The translations under genes and the position numbers were made by a program. The notes below the pieces were generated by a model. That model searched no databases and was not told the origin of the DNA. It worked only from the letters and a program-made list of their open reading frames with translations. 64,000 nucleotides of DNA from an uncultured Bacteroidia bacterium (lineage in GTDB: Bacteria > Bacteroidota > Bacteroidia > Bacteroidales > F082): positions 62,001 through 126,000 of the forward strand of contig CADCGK010000010.1 of assembly GCA_902800965.1 (NCBI GenBank), given 5' to 3'. Positions 1 to 7,441 of the stretch are shown piece by piece; within the stretch, counting starts at the first letter, position 1, and every line of letters starts with the position of its first letter.

Positions 1-130
1 TCAGGAGATGCTTCGCAATCAGGAGTGGCTTGAATCCATCAAAGAGAAGGCAAAACGCTCCAACATCTCTCTTGAAGAGGCCATGGAGCGTGATATTGAT
101 TGGCTCTTGAGCCAGAAACAAGCAAAATAA
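1..130 (+). CDS. C-terminal end of an SGNH/DHHW-like protein (partial)
   Basis: The frame is open from base 2 to a TAA at 128-130, giving the last 42 residues of a protein that begins outside the window. The tail (EMLRNQEWLESIKEKAK then LEEAMERDIDWLL) matches the C-terminal motif of the two SGNH/DHHW-like proteins encoded at 4561-6009 and 6016-7404, so this is very likely a third paralogue. It lies 8 bases upstream of, and in the same direction as, the LtaS-like gene at 139 and is probably co-transcribed with it. Function beyond family membership cannot be judged from this fragment. Confidence 0.7.
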   Translation, partial: QEMLRNQEWLESIKEKAKRSNISLEEAMERDIDWLLSQKQAK

Positions 131-138
131 CAAGAACC

Positions 139-2553
139 ATGAACAAAAGTAAAACTTTCCACTTTCCACTTTCCGCTCTCCACTCTTTCCTGAATTTTCT
201 CTTCTGGATGCTGGTCTTTGGTTTTTTGGTCAGGTTGTTTGAGGCGGTGGTGCTGGGTTATTACCATCAGGAGGTCGGGAAACATTTCTACTTGTGTTTG
301 TTGGGCTATGGCTACGATATTTTGGTTTTCAGCAAGTTTGCTTTGGTATTATGTCCGTTGTATTTGTTGATTCATCACTGGTCACCCAAAGCGGCAAAAT
401 GGACTTTCCGCATTCTTGGAGCCTTGATGCTGCTGATCTCCAACGCGATGATCATGTATTTCATCTCGGCTTATCTTCCGCTTGACAAGATTTTCTTCGA
501 CTATTCCGTCAAGGAGTTGATCTATATTTCCAAATCCACTGGCGCTTTCGTGTGGTGGAGCTATGTGTGCCTGCTGCTGATTCCTTTATTGTTCTTGATT
601 GTTTCTCGTAAAGAGATTAAAGTCGGTAGATTAGGATTGTTTGTATGGTTGGCATTGGCGGTTGCCGCATTGTTTTTCTGGAAGATGCCTGCTAACAGCG
701 TGGTTTGCAACAAACAGGAATTCTTCTGGCGCAGCCTGTTTGATAAAGAGGCCTTGTTCAATCGGTTCGATGCAAAGGATTTGGAAGCGCAAAAGGAACG
801 GATTTTGGAATTCCAGTCCATGTTTCCCGAGGATAATTTTGTGGATTATCGCTATCCATTTGCCCACGTTGACAAGTCGCCAGATGTGCTTTCGTCTTAC
901 TTTAACCTGGATCCCGACAAAAAGCCCAATTTGGTGTTTGTCATCACCGAGGGCTTGAGTCGTGAATTTAGTGGCTACAACTGCAAATATCCTTCGGCGA
1001 CGCCTTTTTTGGATTCCTTGGCCGATCAGAGCTTGTGCTGGCTCAATTGCATGTCGTCGTCACAGCGTACCATCGCAGTGTTGCCCTCCATGTTTGGAAG
1101 TCTTCCTTTTGGCAAACGAGGCTTCATGCAGTCGTCCAACTGTCCGCGATTCTACTCCTTGGTTAGCCTCTTGAAAGAAAATGGCTACTATCCGTCGTTT
1201 TTCTATGGCGGCTGGACTTGTTTCGACGACATGTGCTACTTTTTGAATGACTTGGGCGTGGAAGGCTATCTGCCCGACCACAGCACCTATCCGGCAGAGA
1301 TGCAAAACACCTGGGGTCTCTATGACGAATACCTGTTTTCCGAATCCTTAAAGGAAAAAAGGAACCTCTCACCTCTCACCTCTCACCTCTCACCTTATCT
1401 CGACATCTACCTGACCTTGACCACCCACGATCCTTTTGAGTATCCAAACAAAGAGCAATATACCCAAACTTATATTGACAAACTGAAACACTATCATAGG
1501 TTGGACGACATACAGCCTTCGCAGTACGAGATGTATGCTTCTTACTTGTATTACGACGATTGCCTGCGTAAGTTTTTCTCGGATTACCGAAGCATGCCGG
1601 AATACGAAAACACCATCTTTGTCATCACGGGCGACCATTGCTTCAATGCCCAGTCGCAAGAGCTTGACAAATACCATGTGCCGCTGATCATCTGGTCGCC
1701 TATGCTCAAGGAGCCGCATCGTTTTCCGGCTATGGTGGCGCATCGCGACATCACGCCCTCGTTCTTGGCTATGATGAAGGAAAACTATGGAATCAAAGCT
1801 CCCAATATCGTCAGTTGGATCAATACTGGACTTGACGTGTCGCCGACCTTCCGTGCCAACACTTTCACGCCGCAGCTGAAGAATTCGCGCAAGATGGACA
1901 ACATGGTCTATAAGGACTATTTCTATGATGAAGGAAAGATTTACAAGTTCGGCTATGAGAATGAGAGGCTGACCATCACGCCGGTGGAGGAGGAGCAAAT
2001 TGTCAAATTGATGAGCGACTACAAGGCCATGGACGACTATGTGATGAACAACGACGCTTTAATATTGCTTGACGAGGCCAAGCAGCAACTGATGCTTTCT
2101 GTTGACAGCACGCAATCGGTCAATTACGTTCTCCTGCACACCCAGGTGTCGCCTATCGATACGCTCGACAGGACCAACACTTTCAAACTGAACAACGTAT
2201 ATCCTTTCAATATGTTCATGGAGCCCGTCACTGATAGCTTGGAATCGGTCATTGTTTACTGCACTTTCGATATTTATATACCCCGTCAGGAAAACGGTGG
2301 AAAGAAGATTACCTTGGGTTATGCATTGGATCATCCCGATGGCAATCGCGAGGTCATCAAGACCTTGATGATTAACTATGATTGGTTTGAATACTACGAC
2401 AGATGGCATCATTTCACCATGACTCAGTCGCTTAGCAAATCACTGGTGCACTATCAGGATGGCGACAAATTGATGTGTTATTTTGTCAACGGCGACCAAC
2501 TTGATTTCTGGATCTCTGATTTTAAACTGCAGCTAGTTGGCATCCATGAATAA
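139..2553 (+). CDS. LtaS/MdoB-like membrane phosphotransferase (alkaline phosphatase superfamily)
   Basis: 804 residues. The N-terminal part has several membrane helices (about residues 15-180), followed by an extracytoplasmic sulfatase-fold domain. Visible active-site elements are the metal-binding Glu in VFVITEGLS (E271), the Thr nucleophile in SSQRTIAVLPSMF (T311), TTHDPF, and ITGDH (D499, H500), as in lipoteichoic acid synthase and phosphoglycerol transferase families. In a Gram-negative anaerobe it probably moves a phospho-alcohol group onto a surface glycan; the substrate is unknown. About 170 residues follow the catalytic domain. Start at 139 is preferred over the upstream ATG at 100, which lies inside the preceding gene. 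Two short repeats lie in frame, at 151-190 and 1363-1395. The stop overlaps the start of the paralogue at 2546. Confidence 0.85.
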   Translation: MNKSKTFHFPLSALHSFLNFLFWMLVFGFLVRLFEAVVLGYYHQEVGKHFYLCLLGYGYDILVFSKFALVLCPLYLLIHHWSPKAAKWTFRILGALMLLISNAMIMYFISAYLPLDKIFFDYSVKELIYISKSTGAFVWWSYVCLLLIPLLFLIVSRKEIKVGRLGLFVWLALAVAALFFWKMPANSVVCNKQEFFWRSLFDKEALFNRFDAKDLEAQKERILEFQSMFPEDNFVDYRYPFAHVDKSPDVLSSYFNLDPDKKPNLVFVITEGLSREFSGYNCKYPSATPFLDSLADQSLCWLNCMSSSQRTIAVLPSMFGSLPFGKRGFMQSSNCPRFYSLVSLLKENGYYPSFFYGGWTCFDDMCYFLNDLGVEGYLPDHSTYPAEMQNTWGLYDEYLFSESLKEKRNLSPLTSHLSPYLDIYLTLTTHDPFEYPNKEQYTQTYIDKLKHYHRLDDIQPSQYEMYASYLYYDDCLRKFFSDYRSMPEYENTIFVITGDHCFNAQSQELDKYHVPLIIWSPMLKEPHRFPAMVAHRDITPSFLAMMKENYGIKAPNIVSWINTGLDVSPTFRANTFTPQLKNSRKMDNMVYKDYFYDEGKIYKFGYENERLTITPVEEEQIVKLMSDYKAMDDYVMNNDALILLDEAKQQLMLSVDSTQSVNYVLLHTQVSPIDTLDRTNTFKLNNVYPFNMFMEPVTDSLESVIVYCTFDIYIPRQENGGKKITLGYALDHPDGNREVIKTLMINYDWFEYYDRWHHFTMTQSLSKSLVHYQDGDKLMCYFVNGDQLDFWISDFKLQLVGIHE
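151..190. repeat. Pyrimidine-strand quasi-tandem repeat, in frame
   Basis: Units of CTTTCCA/CTCTCCA follow each other on the + strand. The repeat begins 12 bases after the start codon of the LtaS-like gene and is translated as TFHFPLSALHSF in its cytoplasmic N-terminus. It belongs to the purine/pyrimidine repeat family found throughout the window. Confidence 0.7.
1363..1395. repeat. CTCTCACC tandem repeat, in frame
   Basis: Four near-perfect copies of CCTCTCA run without interruption and are read as NLSPLTSHLSP in the LtaS-like protein, between EYLFSESLKEKR and YLDIYLTLTTHDPF. The paralogue at 2546 has no such tract at the equivalent place, so this looks like an in-frame insertion. Confidence 0.8.
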
Positions 2554-4564
2554 AGGCAAAGTTATAGAAGGGTTGAGGCAGTGGGTTCGTTTGAACCTGT
2601 TTTTGCTGTTGTGCATGGTTGCCATGCGACTTTGGTTTTTCCTGGAGGTTCATTTTCGGCTTGACATTGCTCTCAACCAGTTCTTCACCATACTGTCGGG
2701 TGCTCTTTTCGACTTATTGTTGGTGTGCCGTGTCATGGCTTATGGGCTGATTCCTTTTCTGTTGATTCATTGGTTTTTCCCAAAAACAGCCCGAGGTATC
2801 TTCATCGGATTGATCGTGCTCTATACGGTGGTTTCGGCTTTGTTGGCTGAATACTATTGCAACCTCGGTATGCCACTAGATCATGTGATTTTGGTTTATT
2901 CCCCCGAGGAGCTCAAGACGACGGTTTTTTCATCGACCACGTCCATTTCGTTTACTCAGGTGTTGTGGTTTGTGCTGCTGGTTGGGTTTCCAGTGTTGAT
3001 ATTGTTGCTTGCCGGACGGAAAAATTCCTTCATTGCGAGAAACGGAGTGACGATGCAAACCATCCTGATAATACTTGCCCTCATAGCCACCATATTTATC
3101 CGTTATCCCGACCTGATCCGTAAAGAAAGCCTGTATGCCAACCATAGCGACTTTTGTCTTGCTGTCAACCAGCCATCCTACGCTTGGGTCAAGATCACCG
3201 ATTATCGGAAAGAAATGAAACATACTGCCGAAGGCGACAGTTACCCCTATTCAGCTGAAGCGGTGGAGGCCTATCAAGCTCTTCATCCCGAATTTGAATA
3301 CGACCATCCCGGCTATCCATTCTACCGAAAGGCTAACGATCCCGATGTGTTGGGACCCTATTTAAATCCTACTTCCGATGGCTTGCCACCAAATTTGGTC
3401 TTCATTGTAGTAGAAGGCCTTGGTCGCCGTTTGACGGGCATCACCTATCCTGCTTTGTCGTTCACCCCGTTTATCGACAGTCTTGCATCAGAAGGGCTAT
3501 ACTGGCCTAATTGTTTTTCTACTTCAGAACGCACATTCGGAGCATTACCCTCATTATTTGCCTCGGCGCCATCTGGCCGGCATGGTTTCACTTGGAATTT
3601 GCCACTGCCTCGGCATCATTCTTTGTTGCTCGATTTGAAACGCAATGGCTATACTTCTTCCTTCTATTATGGGGGAGATGAGAGCTTCGATCACTACGAT
3701 GTCTTCATGGTGGAAAACCATGTGGACTATCTCTTTAAGCCTCAGTTGGTGGTGGATGATTCCGCCCATTATGAGTTGTTAGCTGAAAACTATCGCTGGG
3801 GCTTGGATGACGATCAGTTGTTTGATTGCGCTGTGCGTCATAAGAAGTCTGTTGATGAGCCGCGACCCCATGCCGACATCTTTTTGACATTGACCACCCA
3901 CGAGCCTTTTGTGGTAGATGGCATTGAAGCATACGAGCAACGAGTGCGGTCCATAGTGGAACAAGCGCCTGAATTGATCGATAAAGAACGCGACAACGTA
4001 CTGAAAAACCTCAATATTTACGCGTGTTTCCTCTATTTGGATCAAAGCCTGAAACGCCTATTTGACTATTATGCTTCTCGTCCCGACTTCGCCAACACGA
4101 TTTTTGTTATCACCGGCGACCATCGCATGGCTCCTGTGCTGCCAGGAATATCCCTTCGTTACTACAACGTGCCGATGATTGTCTATTCACCATTGGTGAA
4201 GCAGCCTAAGACCATGCAAGCGGTGGTATCGCATCTCGATGTCACCCCGTCTTTCAACGCCTATCTCAACACCAACTACAATTACGTCATCGATGATCAT
4301 TGCCATTGGTTGGGCACCTCGTTCGACACTGTGGCAGATTACCGAAATACTCGGAAGTTGTCGTTCATGAGGAACAATAGGGATGTAGTGGATTATCTAA
4401 GTGACGATTATTTCATCAACAGAAACAACCTGATTAAGATGGATCCTTCCATCATAGGTTATTCCTTGGACAACGAAAAACTGTATCAACAATATAAGGC
4501 TGAGTTGGACGATTTCGAGCTGGTCAGTCGTTTTGTAGTGCAGCACGACGTGCTGATGCCTTAG
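2546..4564 (+). CDS. LtaS/MdoB-like membrane phosphotransferase, paralogue
   Basis: 672 residues, same architecture as the gene upstream: several N-terminal membrane helices and a sulfatase-fold domain with VFIVVEGLG (Glu290), STSERTFGALPSLF (Thr330 nucleophile), LTTHEPF and ITGDHR (D525, H526). It lacks the long C-terminal extension of its neighbour and the in-frame repeats. The ATG at 2546 is used because it gives an 8-base ATGAATAA overlap with the upstream stop, typical of translational coupling; a TTG lies 9 bases earlier. Its stop overlaps by 4 bases with that of the convergent gene at 4561-6009. Likely modifies the same surface polymer as its twin. Confidence 0.85.
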   Translation: MNKGKVIEGLRQWVRLNLFLLLCMVAMRLWFFLEVHFRLDIALNQFFTILSGALFDLLLVCRVMAYGLIPFLLIHWFFPKTARGIFIGLIVLYTVVSALLAEYYCNLGMPLDHVILVYSPEELKTTVFSSTTSISFTQVLWFVLLVGFPVLILLLAGRKNSFIARNGVTMQTILIILALIATIFIRYPDLIRKESLYANHSDFCLAVNQPSYAWVKITDYRKEMKHTAEGDSYPYSAEAVEAYQALHPEFEYDHPGYPFYRKANDPDVLGPYLNPTSDGLPPNLVFIVVEGLGRRLTGITYPALSFTPFIDSLASEGLYWPNCFSTSERTFGALPSLFASAPSGRHGFTWNLPLPRHHSLLLDLKRNGYTSSFYYGGDESFDHYDVFMVENHVDYLFKPQLVVDDSAHYELLAENYRWGLDDDQLFDCAVRHKKSVDEPRPHADIFLTLTTHEPFVVDGIEAYEQRVRSIVEQAPELIDKERDNVLKNLNIYACFLYLDQSLKRLFDYYASRPDFANTIFVITGDHRMAPVLPGISLRYYNVPMIVYSPLVKQPKTMQAVVSHLDVTPSFNAYLNTNYNYVIDDHCHWLGTSFDTVADYRNTRKLSFMRNNRDVVDYLSDDYFINRNNLIKMDPSIIGYSLDNEKLYQQYKAELDDFELVSRFVVQHDVLMP

Positions 4565-6009
4565 TGGAGCATCCATTCTGCGTCTTTGATCATAACAGTT
4601 TCCAAATCCAGCTGTTGATCGGCTGCTTTTTGTTTCAGGCTTTCCATCCATTGCGGGTCGTTGAGCATGTTACGCAGGATGACACCGAGAGGACTATCGG
4701 GGTCGTAGCGTTTCAACATGGTGTTTCTTGTGGTTGGATGGTCTTCTTTCAGGGCGGGGAGATATCGTTCCACGTTTTGGTACAACATGTACAGTGCATC
4801 ATCATTCATCACGGTTTCGAGGGGTCGGCCTTGTGAACGGGCTTTGTCTTGAAGTGTCTCGATCCATTCGGGAGTGTTGCGCATAGCGTCCATGATGTCT
4901 TGAAGCGCTTTATTTACCGTTGTTTTGTCGCAGCACAGCCTTGCCAGAGCCTGTGCGGAAAAGAGATTGCTCATGGCATACAGGTTGGCCGTACAGTATG
5001 AAACGGTGACGAAGTCAACATTCATCAGTTCGTCGAGCAGGTCGATCTGGCCGGTGTTACTGTGGTCGGGGTCGTAGAAAACGCTACTGTTGTAGTACCA
5101 GAAGTGATGTTTCGAGAAGATTTGGTCCAAGGGGATGTGGTAGGAGATATTCCAGAAATAAGAGTCGCCCACCACCAACCACGATGGTTTGATGGTGTTG
5201 GAATCGCTCACCACGAAAAAATCAGCGTACTGATTGGGGATATCGCGTATAGGACGGGCGAGGTTGAGCAGTTTTTCGAGGTCGTCATCGGGGGTCATGG
5301 TGGTGTCATACATGGTTTCGCTGATGGAAAGTTGTGGCAAGGAGATGTTTCCTTGTCGTTCCATGTAGCGCAAAATGGAGTCGGTGACATGCAGGGCGGC
5401 AATGTTGGTCCAATGAGTGCCCAACTGGGGATAAAGGGCATAGGATACACTATCCTTAATCTTTTGGAACCAGGTGTCGATATTGATGTAGTTGACGCCG
5501 AGACTGTCGAACAATACGGGATAAAGGTCGGCAGCGGTAAGGTTGTTTTCGGGAGGGGTAATGCGGTCGGGCAGATATTCTGGATATACCCTGACTTTAC
5601 TTGGCTCCAGAATCACAAAGAGTGTTTTTCCATATTCCGCGAGGATGTCTTGAACTTTCTTTAATCGCGAAGCTTCCAGTCGGAGGTTGTTGTGCAGTGT
5701 CGTAAAATCAGGAGCATAGTTTTGCCAATGTAGCCCTAGGAAGTCGTCCACAAAATCAGTGTTGTAAAGATAGTGCTGTTTGCCAACAAGGATGGATTCG
5801 ACGTTGGTCTGGTGGTGGCAGTCCCAGAGGTATTGGTTATAAACACGGATCAGCGGCTCGCGGAAGCCGATATCGTCGGGGAAATGTACCTCCTCCCCAA
5901 CACCGTTCAGAGGTGTCGTTTTGAAAGGATGCCATTGTCGCTGGATGAATATCAAGAGAAAGACCACCAGTGTGAGCAAACATAATATGAAATAGAGAGG
6001 TTTTTTCAT
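4561..6009 (-). CDS. SGNH/DHHW-like (AlgX/AlgJ-type) exported protein
   Basis: 482 residues with one N-terminal membrane anchor (LYFILCLLTLVVFLLIF). Motifs fit the SGNH-like fold of alginate O-acetylation proteins: VVGDSYFWN carries the candidate serine and LGTHWTN the candidate histidine. The Asp of the DTHW/DHHW motif is Gly here. The C-terminus holds two copies of a ~35-residue unit (NTPEWIETLQDKA and NDPQWMESLKQKA, each followed by ETVM). It lies 6 bases after its paralogue at 6016-7404, so they form an operon. A role in acylation or ester transfer on an extracellular glycan is inferred from family; no MBOAT partner is visible in the window. Confidence 0.7.
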   Translation of the reverse strand: MKKPLYFILCLLTLVVFLLIFIQRQWHPFKTTPLNGVGEEVHFPDDIGFREPLIRVYNQYLWDCHHQTNVESILVGKQHYLYNTDFVDDFLGLHWQNYAPDFTTLHNNLRLEASRLKKVQDILAEYGKTLFVILEPSKVRVYPEYLPDRITPPENNLTAADLYPVLFDSLGVNYINIDTWFQKIKDSVSYALYPQLGTHWTNIAALHVTDSILRYMERQGNISLPQLSISETMYDTTMTPDDDLEKLLNLARPIRDIPNQYADFFVVSDSNTIKPSWLVVGDSYFWNISYHIPLDQIFSKHHFWYYNSSVFYDPDHSNTGQIDLLDELMNVDFVTVSYCTANLYAMSNLFSAQALARLCCDKTTVNKALQDIMDAMRNTPEWIETLQDKARSQGRPLETVMNDDALYMLYQNVERYLPALKEDHPTTRNTMLKRYDPDSPLGVILRNMLNDPQWMESLKQKAADQQLDLETVMIKDAEWMLH

Positions 6010-6015
6010 TTTTGG

Positions 6016-7404
6016 TCACTGAATACTATATTGTTCGGTTTTGGTGGATCGTTTAACCGGAATGCTGTCCTTGAGCATCGGTATATAGTTGTGGGGATTC
6101 GTGTAAAAAATGTTCTCCGCTTCTTTCGTAATTACCGTATCAACTGGAATCTTGTATAACTCAGCCCTTTGTTCGATGCTTTCAAGCCATTTTGGGCTGC
6201 TTTTAATGTGGCGAAGAGCTGCTTGCTTTCCGGCTTCGATGTCGTTTTCATCACAACAGAGGCGAATCAACAAGTCTTGGGAGAAACCGTTGCTCATCTT
6301 ATAGAGCTGGGTGGAACTGTACATGATCATGACCACATCGGCATTCAACACCTCGTCAACGAGGTCCAGTTCTTGGGTCGAATGGTGCAAGGAATCGAAA
6401 TAAACGGTGCTGTTGTAATACCAATAAGCGCTGGACGAAAACAACGAATCCATGGGGATTTGCTGACAGAGATTCCAGTAAAACGAGTCTCCAATAACAA
6501 TGATACGAGGCTTGACGGCGCCACGACGGGGTTCAACACGTACTTCAGCATAGTGTTGTGGGAGACTTTTCAAGGGACGTTCTAAGTTCAGAAGTGCCTC
6601 CAGGTCGTTGTCCGGCTTGCGGATTGCTCCGATGTAGGGCTTTCCAATGATGAGTTGGTTCAGCTGAAGGTCTTTTTTTGCTTCGATATAATGGAATATA
6701 CTGTCGGCAGCATAAAGAGATGCTAAGTTACTCCAGTGGGTGCCTTTTTGTGGAAACAGGTTGAATTGAACAGTGTCTTTCATTTGAAGGAACCATTGTT
6801 CCATGTTGATGTGGTTGATGTCCAGCTCTTCGAACTTGTTTTCATAATGCTCTCGGGCACTTAGAATCTTGGGGCGGTTGCTGATAGTGTCATCTGGCAG
6901 GTATTCAGGATATACAATGTCTTTTCCCGGTGCCTGGCAAACAAAAAGCAGCGTGCCGTACTCTTCAAGGATGTGTTGTAACTGGTAGAGGCGAAAGGCT
7001 TCGTCGTTGAGCGCCCTGGCTAGCGTCAGCGAGTCTTTCTTTTGGTTGTAAGTGCCGCCATGATAGTAGTCCTCCACAAACCAAGGCTCATAAAGCCAAC
7101 CCTCTTTACCGAAGGTCAACACGCTTCCTGTGTTGGTCTTGTGGTAAAAGTCCCAAAGATACTGATTGTAGCATCGTATGGTGATGGGTCGGTAACCATA
7201 ATGGTAGCGTATATATTGCTCTAGGCTGCGTTGAAAATGACCACTTTTAATGTTTTTCCAAGTGAGTTTTGGGACGGTGACTGGAGTGGTGACGCCAGCA
7301 AGGGGTTTGATCCTCGGGAAATTCAAGTGTTCCTGAACCATCGGCGCAAAAGCAAGGATGACGAGCAAACAAGACAATATGAGACAGATACGACCCTTTT
7401 TCAT
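6016..7404 (-). CDS. SGNH/DHHW-like exported protein, paralogue
   Basis: 463 residues starting MKKGRICLIL with a hydrophobic signal anchor. Start at 7404 is chosen because the longer open frame adds a non-hydrophobic 61-residue stretch running back through the divergent U32 gene. IVIGDSFYWN and KGTHWSN correspond to the serine and histidine motifs; again Gly replaces the usual Asp of DTHW. One C-terminal unit (SSPKWLESIEQRAE) matches the repeats in the downstream paralogue. Its 5' end faces the U32 gene with only 37 bases between the two starts, so both promoters overlap. Confidence 0.7.
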   Translation of the reverse strand: MKKGRICLILSCLLVILAFAPMVQEHLNFPRIKPLAGVTTPVTVPKLTWKNIKSGHFQRSLEQYIRYHYGYRPITIRCYNQYLWDFYHKTNTGSVLTFGKEGWLYEPWFVEDYYHGGTYNQKKDSLTLARALNDEAFRLYQLQHILEEYGTLLFVCQAPGKDIVYPEYLPDDTISNRPKILSAREHYENKFEELDINHINMEQWFLQMKDTVQFNLFPQKGTHWSNLASLYAADSIFHYIEAKKDLQLNQLIIGKPYIGAIRKPDNDLEALLNLERPLKSLPQHYAEVRVEPRRGAVKPRIIVIGDSFYWNLCQQIPMDSLFSSSAYWYYNSTVYFDSLHHSTQELDLVDEVLNADVVMIMYSSTQLYKMSNGFSQDLLIRLCCDENDIEAGKQAALRHIKSSPKWLESIEQRAELYKIPVDTVITKEAENIFYTNPHNYIPMLKDSIPVKRSTKTEQYSIQ

Positions 7405-7409
7405 TGTAG

Positions 7410-7436
7410 TTGCAAAAATAGAAATTATTATCTTTG
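7410..7436 (+). promoter_or_regulatory. Bacteroidetes-type promoter for the U32 gene
   Basis: TATCTTTG at 7429-7436 fits the TAnnTTTG -7 box, with a TTG at 7410-7412 as weak upstream element. Only five bases separate the box from the ATG at 7442, so the transcript would start at or next to the start codon. Confidence 0.55.
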
Positions 7437-7441
7437 CAACC

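Noticed and set aside
19..285. Open frame on the minus strand at the window start
   Set aside because: Shadow of the LtaS-like gene; it is open only because the purine repeat lacks stops on that strand.
7358..7441. N-terminal extension of the U32 protein
   Set aside because: It would start inside the divergent gene and run through the promoter box at 7429; the conserved protein begins at 7442.
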